NCBI GenBank assembly: GCA_013115135.1
Contig: JABANP010000300.1
Location: forward strand, 1-62,652
Source of the DNA: Perkinsus olseni
Taxonomy: Eukaryota > Perkinsozoa > Perkinsida > Perkinsidae
Reading direction: 5' to 3'
DNA length: 62,652 nt
The notes under the pieces are model-generated. The model worked only from the letters and a program-made list of their open reading frames with translations. It did not search any database and was not told where the DNA came from. Made by a program: the position numbers and the translations under genes. Positions 24,747 through 37,137 of this stretch are shown here, one piece after another. The first letter of the stretch is position 1. Each line of letters starts with the position of its first letter.

Positions 24747-25355
24747 GTGGCCATCTGGACCCAATTGTGCTACGGACGTTACAACCGCAGTGGAGGAGGG
24801 TGAAGATGTCACCTGATGGTACCAATATGGTATCTTGTTCTGCTTCTCAAAGTGCCCTGTGGGGGTCGCTGGCATCAACACCATCATTACCGAGGCAAAA
24901 CGTCAGCGACGTGACGTCACATCATGATGCTGTATATCTGGATATCTTGTCTCGTTGTGGGTTACGGCCGCTCGGGGAGCTGCGAGGCCTTCCGTTCGGC
25001 ACTATTATGCCTTGAGTTTGAGCTCTCATAGACTCGAATCATCACGGAGTCTCCCGTGTCAATCACGGAAGTCCGCATGTCATGGGCATTCTTTGAAGAG
25101 ATTCCCTCCGAGATTAGTGACTCGTCAGGAGTCGCTTACAACTGGATTTTTCGATTTTGCTGGATTTTTCTAAAATTTTTTTTCGATTTTTCGATTTTTC
25201 GAGGAAAAATTCTGTCGAAACACTGTATTGAATAGTACTGTGTTCGCTATCAGTTGCGCGGCTCGGACCCGCTGGATGGGGCTGCATTCACTCACGGCGA
25301 AGGACATGGGCACGGGTTCGATTCCTGGTGGTGGCCTATTAAGTGAGTGACTTCC

Positions 25356-25754
25356 GAGAAAACCCGAGTTGTGCTGTTTGGGGGTCGTTCATCGCTGGCC
25401 ATTTCATGGAGAGCAAGCATCAAGTTTAGATACCTAGGCTTGAGCGTACCGAGTTTGACCCACTCGTGGCTGGCGCTCCGTGCTGGGCGGAAGAAGAAAA
25501 TATCTGAGGATCTCGAGAAGTAGGTTGTTGCTCGTTTCAAAAGACCAGCTAGTCACCTCCGAGACCTTTTCCTTCTGTTTCGTGTCCTGTCTCGGGCGGT
25601 AGCTCTACGACATGAGCGCCGTCGTAAAACTTTGGAGGCTGAACTAGCTACTAACTACCACCGTTAAAGATTTTACTGGCTCCCGTATCACAGTATTCTT
25701 GAATCCCTCCAGTCTACGTCCGTCTCCGCCGCTCTGCTCGGGCATGTCTTTTAG
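25356..25754 (+). mobile_element. Decayed LINE reverse transcriptase fragment
   Basis: One frame reads KTRVVLFGG, then IKFRYLGLSV and a basic C-terminal part (FRVLSRAVALRHERRRK), with internal stops near 25,524 and 25,665. K-T-x-x-x-x-F followed by F-x-Y-L-G is the usual end of a non-LTR reverse transcriptase palm/thumb. It is a dead 5'- and 3'-truncated copy between exons of plus-strand genes. A B-box-like GGGTTCGATTCC lies just upstream at about 25,314. Confidence 0.6.
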
Positions 25755-25969
25755 CTGGTGAGCTTCTCTGTCAAACAGTGAGGTTGAAGATACTCGTGAA
25801 GTGATATTATTGTCCTGTTAGCGAGGTTTTGGTAAATTATCAAAAGAATCTTCCTAGCGAGGTTGGAGATGGTATCACAAACTTTAACCTAGTATCTTCG
25901 CATCGTAGTGCGCTACAGAACCGTTTTGTCAGAACGGTTGCTGTCGCAAAAATATCTCATGCATCAGAT

Positions 25970-28900
25970 TTGAGAGCGATCTCCGAATTGAAGAGGAGAC
26001 CAACACGGCGCTTGCGATAGAGTTTGCGAAGCTCCAGCAGGACATGGTGGAGACCGAAACTTCCAAGGATGCTCGAGTAGGTCCCGGGTTCGATCCCAGC
26101 ATGATCCGTATTTGCAAGAACGAGTGTCTGCTGGAGGAATGGTCATCCGAAAGGGGAGGCCTGGAAGCATGGCCGTCAGGAATGGTTTCCCTCCGACCTT
26201 TCTCTTCGTCATACGACGTCATTCGGGACGTATAAGTCTTATTCCCGGGCGCGAAAAATTTCAATGAGTGTTCATGAGCAGCTGTCGAGTGCCGCTTTCA
26301 GGAGAATGCGGCTGCTCCTGCTGCGGTGTTTGAGAGAAGAAATAGTTGTGATGAGGACGGTGAGATCCCGGGTTCGAATCCTGGATACTGCTTTCTCTGC
26401 TTTATCGCCATCGGTTAGAAGAATTTGAACGGAATAGTGATCTTCAAAACTCTAGCTGCTGCGATTTGCTTGCTGATGCTCCAGAAGTGTCTGGGGAAGG
26501 GCCGAACTTCGTTGTTGTTTTGGCGGTCGATAGCAGTCCCTTTGCCGAGGAAGCGCCTAAGTAGTGAGATATGACGGTGCTGTTCAGGCACGGCTAGGGG
26601 CATCACCGCGGGTGATCTCAGAGGTGGGAGTGTGTTGTTTCTCCGTTGTCGCTCTTAGTCAACACAAGATGGGAAGAGGCGTAAAGTCTGCATGAAATTG
26701 TCGTTTGAACCTAGGGCGGTCCTCCCTGCCAGCATGCGCCAGCTAACTTCGTCGTGGAGCAGAACTTTCGGTAGATCTTTAGCACTTCCAACCAAGTGAT
26801 AAAGATGATTTATAAATCTATGGAGATACAATGGTATTTGAATTTACGACGGGACCATCGGAATCAGAAAAAATTTCTGTAATTTTCTACCACCGTCTTC
26901 CAATGCGTACGGCTCGATGAACTCGATACGCTGTTCCTCACTGCTGAGATTAGAGATAACGCAACATGACAACTTGAGCCAAGATGGCTACGTTAGTCAC
27001 CGACCTCTCCTCTAGAACCTCTGATAATAAGTGCCACTATAAACTTCTGGTGACAATAGCTGACGGCAAAACTACATCATCTTGCACTCTTGCAATTCCT
27101 CTACAATCAATATATAAGTACTCAGCACTCACCGAATTCTATACTGCTTTTCATATTATCAATTTTCTGCGCCTCGCGTCCTTGCCTGGCCACCCGAATA
27201 TCAGGCCGATCGACGCAAGAGCTGCAGTGTCTGAAGCAAGCATGGTCGCACCGCATGGAGTCGCGGACTTTCACGCAGCAAGCAGACGCCCTTGAGGAAG
27301 CTGCTAGTGAGGGAGCTCGCATGATGAAGACCACGAGAGCAAAATTAAAACGGGTAGAGGGAATTTTTTTCGATGTGAATTTTGAGGGCGGAATTTTCGT
27401 GGATGAGCGGTGGTCAGTCCTCTGATGGCTGTCAGATCCGAGAAGAATGTTCCGATCGGGAGATGATTGCGAAACTGGCTAAGGATGCAGCTACGGCGGC
27501 TAAGCGGAAGGGAGAGTGAGTTCAAGATACGGATATCTTTGCGCACAGCGAAGATTTCTAGTGTCTCTGGTTGTTTCGGTCAGTCCGTCGTATGGAGCGT
27601 TGAAGCAAGCGAAGAGAGAGAGGACGACGGAGTTTGAAGGCTGTGAACGGGCGAAAGAGGAGACACTGGAAGGTGAGTTTTGTGTGCGTATCTGCTGGTG
27701 ATACCACTCCATTCGGAAATCCTGGATTGCCATCGGTGAATGAGTGAGCTGTAGTCTAGAATGCTCTAGAGGCGAGGTGCCGGGATAGAACCAGGGACCT
27801 TCCGCTTGTTAGAACTGCAGCTAATCGAGAAAAGGAGGCGGAAGAAAGCAAGGCGAGCATGGAACAGGCGAGGAGTCGAGCGAAGAAACATATTGAATGC
27901 GCTGTGGCGTGTGAGAAGAGCGGAGACCACGCGATCGGCCGAGTGCAGGTTGAGCAGCAGCTTCGAGGGGTGGGTGGGCAAGTTCTCGAAAATGTGCGCT
28001 ATCCGGTTACAGTAGGTGTAGTTGTAGAACACAACAGAAGTGCGTCACGCTCATAGTGAACGAGATAGAGCAGATAGAAGGTGGAGTAGTTGAGAGAATG
28101 GGTTGATAATGCGAAGCTAGTATGAGTACAGCTACCAGATGCGTTTATACCAACTTTCTGTGATCGGGCAGAAGTATAACTAAAGAGGGAGAATGCTAAA
28201 TCGTAGTATACCATCACTACCCATTGAGTCAACCCAACCCCCAGAAGCTCGATTGTGTTATGTAGACAGGGCAAATGGAGAAGTCGAGTTGCTGACAATA
28301 CTGTGCCTCCTCGCGAAGTTGGTCCTATAGCAGATCCTTCGAAGGGCGCGGGCGCTCTTGTCACGCGCCACGAAATTGGTACCTCTTGGTGTCGTCTCAG
28401 GTTTCGGCAGAGCTTGAAGAAGTACTGGGACGGCTGCGTGGCCTGGAGGAAGAGCGGGCAGATTTGCAAGAGGAGATCAACGTAAAGGAGCAGCTATTGG
28501 GTGAGCGAGTTGCCCCCTTGCGTAAAAATTTTTTTCCGTAAAATTTTCGTGAGATTTTCTGATCAGCAACAGTGAGTTTTTTGGGGGACTTTTTAAATGG
28601 CAGTGTGGGGTCGAGAATCCCTGCGCTTCTCTTCTTCCCTTGTTCGAAAGAGGTTCTGCATCATCTAGTTGAAGGGAATGTAGTTGCCGAACGCAACAAG
28701 GGTAGATTGGCCTCATAAACAATGAGCAGTATCTCGTCCACTATGAATCATAGAGCAGATAGAAAGTAGCGTCATTGAGAGAATAATTTCTTCCTTGTTT
28801 GATGAGGAACCTGGCAAAGACAAGCTGTTATCGGCTCTTCCATTCCGTTGGTCATAGCGCAACAATGGGGAGGCGAAGCAATGCTTCGGAAGCATAGACC

Positions 28901-31631
28901 AGTGCTTGGAGTTGACATCAAAGGTTTTTGCGGAGGATGTGATTCGGGAAGTGATTTGGTCGCTGTTAGATCGACTGTCGGCAGAGATTTCGTCCGTGCC
29001 GCCGACCTCTCGGATACGAAGCGTGCATCAAGCTAAGATACGTTTGAATAGGCAGGAAGTGTCAGATGTGAGTATTGGGGAAGTATCTTTGAGGTTGACC
29101 GTGCAAGATACGGAATAGCTCGGGTTGTGGTTGTGTCAGGCACGTCAGAAGCTTGACGTGATCGACGGGAAGGTGAAAGTAGAGCAAAAACAGCAAGAGA
29201 AGCTCAAGAAGGAGATGAACGAATTGAAAGATACTCTCGAGCTAATCGAGAAATTCAGTCACAGGCGAAAGTTCAAAGACAGGTGGAATTTGATTTTTCA
29301 TACAATGAAACGGTTGATCGATTTCGACGATTGGCACCTCTATGACAGTTCTCACAGATCGTAGCGATGCTGCGGTTGCGGTAAAGCAAGCAACAGCGGT
29401 CTGGAATCATCGTCCATTTTGACGCGTTTCAACGTGAGCACGTCAAACTAGTTCTTGATTCTACATAGTCGCAAAATTTAATACTGAAAGTCTTCCGCCA
29501 GTTGGAAGAAATTGTGATCGGCATACGAGTAGTTGGTCACTTGCAGCCGAGATAGTGCGGGGTCTTCAGGCTGGAGATAGTGGACAGACTAAATCGATCC
29601 ACGGCCTCTCTGAAAGATTTGAACAAAGAAGTCGGCGGAGCGAAGGCGGAGCTCGAGATGATCGATGACATGGCTGTAGGGAGAGGAATCTACTATTAGA
29701 GCGTATCTTTTTTTCCGTGTCTTTACATGAGTGACAACCTTCCCTAAGACGCCCATAGTAAGGAATGAGATAGCTACGTATCCGGCCTGGCTATCGCCGA
29801 TGGTACGATTGTCGAATCTTCTCGTATTAATTTGACCGTTACTTTTACTAGTACGCGAGCATGTCAAGGCGTCGAGGTTTTCCCACTTTGTCGTAAGTTT
29901 TGTGGAGGTAGAAGTGCTCGTCCTTGGGATTGAACTCGGGTCGTTGGATTGTCAGGCTGAATCAAAGGAGCTCCTCGAGTTGGTCGAAGAGACTCGCGCT
30001 AAGGCGGAGATTTTCATGCTCTATCCCGCATCGGATCGAGCGTAAGGACGTTCTGTTCCGATAGCGGGACCTCTGTGCGTGGCTCTCTGCGTATGTCAGT
30101 GACGTGGAAAAATCGTGAAAAATCGTGAAAAAACCGTGAAAAATCGCGAAAAAATTGTAAATTTCCCAACCCAACCACCCTCAGTACAGCGCTGTGTACT
30201 GGGCAGTATCGTTGATTGCTGACTTGAGAGAGAAGCCGTTCTTTGTTCTTAGGTACTGCGCGAGCATCGGGGAGTCGAGAGGCCGGGAGTAAGCTGCCCT
30301 CTTTCGGTGATGGCTAGATTTTTGCTGGTCGTTCAGGAGTTGTGTGACAGCTAGGCCGATAAAGCGCAGCAGATCTATCGAGAGATGGTGAGAGAGGTCC
30401 TTTTGAATACCCATGCTTCCGAGATGGCGCTCTAAGATGAGGAACCACGGTGAACTTGAACGGTTTGAATCTTGTCTTAGCTGGACTACCTAGCTGGTGG
30501 TTATTGTTATTTGTCGCCAATATTGCATGTTTTCGAGATTCATGAGTAATTTTTTGCGAAAATTTGAAATTTCAGGGAGAATTTTTTTCCATACGACGGT
30601 CAAACGACTGTGTGCACAGCGTGTGGTCATGAATCATGCGTTGCGTATGGATGGAACAGTCCCGCGTGCAGTATCTCGATAATCTTCGCATCAGGTGTCT
30701 CGAGGATGAGTGGTGCCGCCTGGAGATCCCGCTGACTTTGAGAAGGGAGGGTTTAGAGTGCGCATCGCCTAGGGAGGTGAGTGACGGTGATCACTGGCAT
30801 TCAGTTATTCAATAGCGATAAATTACTGATTTACCAGTGGTAAAAAATTTACGGCGAAATGGATTAACGAATTGATAATGTGTAACCGAAGTTTCACCAT
30901 AACCAACCCTGTGATATCCTCTTTGTGGCTGGACTGCCCGAGCCTCGTTTGCTAGCACTACCCGAACACGCAGTTTCATCAGGGGCGTCGGGAGACAGCA
31001 GTGCTATCAGGTGGACTCGATCGGCGTTCCAGAATCTCTAAAGGTTGTCATATTCTACTCACCGTGGAACAGGGAATGCATGAGAAGGCGCGACGATATG
31101 GTTACAGCAGGGAAGGAATTACAGGTGATCACTTGCTCTCTTGCATTTCCCTAACTATTTCCTCCAGGGACTACCGGTGTGCGGCACGGAGGAGCTTCGG
31201 GTTGTCTTTGTCAATGTCGAGTATGCCGTTGATTCTGATATTCCTTCTCTCGAGGAGGCCGATCGATTCATCCACGAGAATCATCTTGAGGGTCGTCTGC
31301 TGCCTGTCGTGAAGCTGCATAGAGGCTCGGAGATTTTCTTCTACGAGGGAACGCTATCGCCGTTGGCGAGCGTGAAGGATTGGATCGTTGACAACTGCTC
31401 TGCTGGTGGAGGGCCTCGAGTAGGTGAAGTAATGGAAAAACAGGGTTGTTCAATTGTCTCTTGAAAATGATGATGAATGTGCTAGCGAAAACACATGAGC
31501 TCAAGTGATATGCTCGCCCAACTACCGTCAAGTAATAGAGACAACAGTTCACGCAATCATTTCCTTCTGAATAGATGGAGACGATGCGCGACGCTGTTTT
31601 TACTCTTGAACTTCATGGGGAGGTCCTGTAG
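25970..31631 (+). CDS. Coiled-coil protein with C-terminal thioredoxin-like fold
   Basis: A run of short exons rich in Glu, Lys, Arg, Ala and Gln with heptad spacing. Best supported: about 25,990-26,076 (EEETNTALAIEFAKLQQDM), 26,302-26,359, 27,205-27,353 (QQADALEEAASEGARMM), about 27,450-27,512, 27,590-27,671, 27,818-28,011, 28,401-28,500 (ELEEVLGRLRGLEEERADL), 28,922-29,068, 29,147-29,280 (KLKKEMNELKDTLELIEK), 29,577-29,676, 29,950-30,040, 30,694-30,778. Exon 31,168-31,419 encodes LRVVFVNVEYA...LLPVVKLHRGSEIFFYEG, resembling the strand-helix end of a thioredoxin fold with no CxxC seen. A last exon 31,575-31,631 ends in TAG. The start is unknown: it may be the C-terminal half of the upstream kinase gene, or a separate gene beginning near ATG 26,984. 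Function unknown; rod-like and structural by inference. Confidence 0.6.
26077..26102 (+). other. Intron 5' end formed by a T-arm-like module
   Basis: Donor GTAGGTCCC at 26,077 runs straight into GGGTTCGATCCC (B-box 26,087-26,096). Confidence 0.65.
26360..26390 (+). other. Intron 5' end formed by a T-arm-like module
   Basis: Donor GTGAGATCC at 26,360, followed by CGGGTTCGAATCCTGG (B-box 26,371-26,381). Confidence 0.65.
26973..26994 (-). other. Antisense spliced-leader-like sequence
   Basis: The minus strand reads CGTAGCCATCTTGGCTCAAG, which differs at one base from the 3' 20 nt of the dinoflagellate leader (…CGTAGCCATTTTGGCTCAAG). It is followed by TTGTC rather than a GT donor, so it is not an obvious SL RNA gene; a relic of a reinserted mRNA is possible. 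On the plus strand the same bases put ATG at 26,984. Confidence 0.55.
28005..28130 (+). repeat. Dispersed repeat family A, copy 2
   Basis: Nearly identical to 33,820-33,950 over GTTACAGT..., GAACACAACA, CTCATAGTGAACGAGATAGA and GAGAATGGGTTGATAATGCG. It begins at an exon end: the donor GTAGGTGTAG lies inside the repeat. A shorter relative lies at about 28,676-28,790. Confidence 0.85.
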
Positions 31632-31919
31632 AGGATTTTGACGTGAGTGTAGGGAAGAAAGAAGGAAAAGCTTGCTCATCGTCGCCAAAGAGAGCGGTGA
31701 TAGTGGTGAAAGCTTCAGCAGTCGGAACGACGGAGAGAAAGATTCTCGCTGAAGGTCGATCTAGCTTCTTACTTGGAGAATCTTGATAACTCGAGATGAG
31801 TGTGGACGCGAGGAGGGATAGTGCGCACACCCGGGGAATATGGGGATGGTGACAGATTCCCCTTTGCCTAGATTCAACAACACAAAAGGAGTAGTTGTGA
31901 GTCAATGATCAGAGGGCCA

Positions 31920-32262
31920 ATATTCAAATACAAGCAGTAGTGTCGTACCGACGCTAGAAGATACTCAGCTAGTACACAATACTTTGCACGCATGCGCAAT
32001 TGTGACACTACTTATTGTAAGACGCTCTACACGAGCCTCTGCTTAGTCGGAAAGTATATTTCTTTGCACACCGTGGTATGTGACGAAAAGAAAGGAGCCC
32101 GTTGAAGTTGATCGGAGAACAGTCGAACTTCTCACCGCGCGGCGCACCTAAGAAGGTCCATTACACTAGCGCCATCGAGGCGTGTATACAATTTTCTCGT
32201 ACAGCCATGAGGAATCCGGTGATCTATCCATAGGGGAGATTTAACACTTGAACGATACGTCG
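31920..32262. other. No gene seen
   Basis: Intergenic or intronic sequence between the thioredoxin-like exon and the next plus-strand exons; no motif recognised. Confidence 0.35.
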
Positions 32263-32267
32263 AATAG

Positions 32268-35200
32268 GAGCTGGTAGACCGGGCGAGACTGATCGTCCTT
32301 CTTCAGGAAGTGTCAAGCTCCACACCGAACGGCGACAGAAGAACGGAGCAGATTCCTACCGGTGAGTACGGAATTGGAGACCATTTGTTAGCATCTCATC
32401 TGAGCTTGCAAGGTGCCTCTAGAGCGGCTATGAAGTCGCAGCTCATCTATTCACTCCCATTTATGACCTCTGACGCTCGAGTTGGCGAAAATAGACGTAC
32501 CAGTTTGGTGGACGTTCGTGATAATAGTGTTACTCGGAGGATGGGACAGTCGGGCGGGGTGACAGTGGCGATGTGGCTCAAGTGCAACTCAGTGACTAGT
32601 AGGCTGGGCAGGGTTCTTTTGCCTGTATAACGTGCTCCTAGCGGACGCCTTTGACTTTTCAATGAACGAAACCATCGGGACTGTGGGGAAGTTGCCGAGT
32701 AGATAGGCCGCTTGAAGAACAACTCGACACACACAGTGCTGACAAGTCTGAACTTAACTATCTGTGTACAATGTGGCGACCCCACTAGCGTGCTAGCGTC
32801 AGGCCAGAGAGTGCTCACAGGGACGAATGACGGGGCCCGGTAGCGAATAGTAATTGCTGTGAACCTGTAATGGAGGAGCGGGTCGGAAGTGATTTGGATT
32901 ATTGAATTGAAGAAAAGGTGACTAAGCCTGGAAGAACTCGAGACTCTTTGTCGTTGGGGTATACCAAGGTTTCAGGTGGTGAACATAGTGATGACGTGGA
33001 TACCACTGAAGAGTGAAAGCATCTGCAATAACGCAATCAATACCAGCAATAGTTCGTGCTGAATCTAGTCCATTAGCTTGATGCTAGAAGATATCAGAAC
33101 ACCTTCTTAGAGACACACGAGAGATCCACTTCAATTTGTTGCATCACGTTACGCTCCGCTCTCGATTATGCGTGCAGAGTAGGCTGCCAGGACCCATCTC
33201 ACAAGCACCCCCGGGGCTTTTGTTGTGCACATGAGCAAAATAATAACGACATGGTCTTCTTGCACTTACGTAGAAGTCAGTGCTAAGGGAAGCTAGTGAG
33301 ATGCAGCTTAAAATGTAGGCAGTACTTGAAGTATTTCGCACGCATAAACTCAGGCGGAGCGTAGCACAATTTAGTCACCAGCAGCATTGGGCCTCGCCAT
33401 CAGTTGCGCGTCATTACTCAGTTACAAGACCTGAGACGGTCCTTCTCGCCCGATACTCCAATTCTGATGAGGCAACCTTCTCTAGGCTGGCTGTCACCGT
33501 GGACAGACGAGTAAGCGCTCACGATACGCTAGTGACCCTCAGTGCTGACTTCGTTCCTCCTGGATCGAGTGGGCTTCCGGTATTGTCTGACTTGTCCTCA
33601 GCGGCGTGTGATACTGCATTGGCTATCGTATGCTGCTGGTAGTGACTCTCAGACGTTGACTGGTCATAGCGTGGAATTCCCTACACAAAAAGAGGTGAGC
33701 GGAAAAGATGGAATACTTGCACGTTTGTGTTTACTCGGTCCCAATTTGGGACCGAAAATGAGGCAACGGCAGGCCGTTTTGGAGCCCCATTTGGGACTCC
33801 CAAATGGCTGCACTATCTGGTTACAGTGGGTGTAGTAGTAGAACACAACATGAGTAGATAGGGCTCATAGTGAACGAGATAGAACGGATAGAAAGTGGAG
33901 TAGTTGAGAGAATGGGTTGATAATGCGAAGCTAGTATGAGCACAGCTCGATTGTGTTATGTGGACAGTGCATGGCGCGCATGTTCGTGAAGATGATACAG
34001 TCTTGACATTTCGAAGCTCAGCTTTCTCGTTAATATGCGACAGCGTACCGCGTCTCTTACCGTGGGTGAATATCACGGTTGCCCGTTTCTAGTAGAACCG
34101 AATTTCTGACTGGTGATAGGTTGAAACTTTCTACCTGTCACCAGTCCGAAATTTGCGACGAAAAAACTCGGCGTTTCGTACCCACTGTTTCGTACCGATT
34201 TGACACCCGTGTTGAGAGACCGCGCAGCTGATAACGGGATAGACGACACCAATATTGAGGAACCGCGAGGCAGTGAGATATTACGATCGTGTTAATCTTG
34301 CAAACCACCTCCGCACCGTTTTGAGCTACAACGGGGTGAGCGTCGTTCAATGCGGGATTATTACTGGCATTGACAATGCCTTGTCACTGTCACTTGTTGT
34401 GACAATACCGCACTGTGGTTGCGTTAGGACAGTGACAATGTCTTATTTCTCAGCTATCTCGATCGGCATGGGTCCATCTGGCGTGCTGTTTCGACGCTTC
34501 CGCTGGGGAAGGAACCTTTCAATGGTATCTGGATGGCGCGTTGGACAGTCAGCGACAAATGGAATCGAGCGCAACTCACATTAATGTAAGCAAGTCTCGG
34601 CTCGAAAGGGAAACGCCACTCCCAGCTGAACCCGTTGTGATAGAACAAAACGGATTTTGGATTGATTTTTCCGGAACTATTATTACCCAGGACCTGGGTA
34701 TGGCACCATCGCTTATGAAGAAGTAAACTTCAATAAAGTCAGTTGGTGGGTCCTAGTGAATTTTCTGAGACGGTCTTTTTTTCGCGCTCTCAAGAATTTG
34801 CTAGTTTCTATCAACTATTATATACTTGTTGACAAAAACTATATGCCTACTGAGCGTGTTCTACTCATGGCGGTCGACTGGTCAGATCGGTGATTCAACT
34901 TTTAGGTTAGTACGGCCCTCGTACAGTCTGTCTTCTCACGTCGAGAAGCAAGTGTGGCAGCCAAGGGGGAGGTTGCGCATCTGAAGATCTTACCCAGGAT
35001 ACTAAACGTTTCAGCGATCGCGAATGAGGTAAGAGCTGGTGATTCAGGGGTTGACAAAACCAATGGGTTTGATAACCCGGAATTGAAGGAAAAATGTGTA
35101 GCTTCTGAAATATGAAGAGTCTCCTCAGCATACTGAGGCACGAACGAGGTTAATATCGTATATTCTGACCAGCACCAGGCGTCTTCGCTCTTTTACCTGG

Positions 35201-35404
35201 TTATTCACTTGTTATTAGTTCGACGCTGTTTGCGACGGGGAGGGGTCGTATACTATACGACGTATAGGGACTCCTGAACGTTTGAGTTTCATCTGTATGC
35301 GCGACCAACAGTTCTTCGCGCAGTTCATAACGTGGAGTCGCGGAAATAATTATTTAGAGCGCAATGACGCGAAGAAGGTCGAGCATTTCGCGGAATGTCT
35401 TTGA
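32268..35404 (+). CDS. Unrecognised multi-exon protein
   Basis: Exons judged by composition and splice phase: 32,268-32,361 (VDRARLIVLLQEVSSSTP), a doubtful one near 33,540-33,700, about 34,456-34,730 (FQWYLDGALDSQRQMESS, then PAEPVVIEQNGFWIDFSG), 34,905-35,030 (EASVAAKGEVAHLKILPRI), and a last exon 35,219-35,404 (SYTIRRIGTPERLSFICM, ending KKVEHFAECL and TGA). The 34,905 and 35,219 exons join in phase 0. No domain recognised. Intron space holds repeat family A (33,820-33,950), short hairpins such as GGTCCCAATTTGGGACC at about 33,748, and an inverted repeat around 34,350-34,440. It could be the end of the preceding coiled-coil gene. Confidence 0.45.
33820..33950 (+). repeat. Dispersed repeat family A, copy 3
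   Basis: See copies at 350-490 and 28,005-28,130; about 90 percent alike by eye with copy 2. Confidence 0.85.
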
Positions 35405-35983
35405 GGCGGGTGAGTGTAAATAGTGTTTCACGTATCACTTGCTCGTGAATTCACTCCGCGTGAGACGATTTTTCATACCGCGGGCGTTACTCGAGAGACA
35501 TGGCAGACCGCATGATATTCCGAGGTATTTGTTTAAATCTCGACTGGCCGAAGTCATATCATGCGAATAGCGCACCGTGCACCTCAGCCGGTCATGGCCC
35601 TCACCATTGGCAGTAGTTGGTGGAATGATTCCACTGGAATCGGCTGTCTCTGTGTTCCTTAGGCACGCAAGGGTAGACCGTGTCCCAGCATGAACTGTGC
35701 TGTATGAACCACTTTGTGTGATGACAGTGCGGCGTTCTCTTCAATTCGCGGGACATGAGACGTGTTTTAGTCTTTCGACTTAAGGAGAAGGGCGATACGA
35801 TGAAGTGAGCGGCACGTTATGGGCGCGCGCAGCGTTCGCTCGAGCTTGCGTGCGAGGCGATAGCTATAGAGAAGGCTTGTTGGGCTAGTCTATGACTACC
35901 CGCTACGGGCATCTTTGCTCGTCCCAACCCTCTCCCCTGTCCCCCAATAGACCGGGGGGGAACAACGTTGCGGTGCCCGGGCT
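35405..35983. other. No gene seen
   Basis: GGGCGCGCGC at about 35,820. Otherwise nothing recognised. Confidence 0.35.
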
Positions 35984-36912
35984 ATGACCTCGCTGCTCTC
36001 CCCAACGTGTTGCACGAGAACGTGCACCCGCGCGAGGACACCTGAGCTGCCGCGAACGTACGTTGTATAATTTTTACAGTTGGACGGAGCTCTCGGCGCA
36101 GTCCTTTGCGGATCTCAACAGATTCGCAGCAGATCTGTTGAAATCCGCAGGTCGTTTGCTCCAAACGAGCTGGGTTCCGGCCCGGGACTTCCGGGGTTGT
36201 GCTGGGCCAGCGCCGCTGGCTGGTTGGTCGTTCTCCTTCAAGGCATGAATCAGCTCTGGAGTCACCGCCCAATCTGGCTAAGCCAGAACCGGCGTTGAAC
36301 TACGATCTCACACACACCACGCAATTATCGATCTCAGCAGGTGGGAGTCCTCCGGGAACATTCTCAAGGCTGAGCAAGAAGGGCGACGGACCAAGTTGGT
36401 CCGACCGACTGACGAGCATGAAATGTTTTGAGCGTTGATCGCTATAGGAGAATACTTTCTGCTTTAGACAGTCTAAATTAGACTGCGCGCAAGCTTACTG
36501 TTCAAACGCCGTTCCCGGCTAAGACTCTTACCAGCGTACTCGGTTCGTAGCCCTAGAGTTGTTTTCGACTGAGGTTTCCTTACCAGGATCCGATCCAGCA
36601 GCCTATAGTATAGGCTGATCATCATGGGATCCCATCGTGGGATCCTATTAGACTGCCTCGCCCAAGACATAACTCAAGTCGGATCTCATCGGAACAGTCG
36701 AAGCTCATCTCCTGATCGCAACTCATCAGGAGATAGGAGAACCGATGACAACGCTTATTCGAATCGCTGGTCGACTCGGATTCGCAAAAAACGGTTCTTC
36801 AAGAACCTTTCTAGGAGACGTGCCGAATGTTGCAGATGCCCTCAGTACTATGCTCAGCACAGCAGGACAGAGTGAGCCGCGAGGCAGAATTGTACTAGCG
36901 TACACCGCATGA
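35984..36912 (+). CDS. Possible small multi-exon gene
   Basis: Tentative. Candidate pieces: ATG at 35,984; an exon after the acceptor near 36,078 encoding a helical stretch (LSAQSFADLNRFAADLLKSA); a Ser/Pro-rich piece ending at about 36,438; and a well-formed last exon 36,730-36,912 (after ATCAG) reading EIGEPMTTLIRIAGRLGFAK... and ending RIVLAYTA plus TGA. I could not join the phases, so these may be two genes. Family unknown. Perfect short hairpins (for example ATCTCCTGAT/ATCAGGAGAT at about 36,707-36,734) flank the last exon. Confidence 0.35.
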
Positions 36913-37137
36913 AAATGGCTATAGTCAAATAGATCTAACTTGGCGGCCTATAGAAATATAGCAATACGGAGTTGACACCGTACGGTACTCGAGGCAGCAT
37001 AGCAATGAGGGCAACGGCATGACAGCAACGTCTGGAAACTTCGGGGTAATGACATGGCCATCCTTCTCTCCGAGGCTTCAGCCCTACTATCTGAGATAAA
37101 TAAGGCATCATATCCCGTGAGGCCTTTAGAACCGCAC

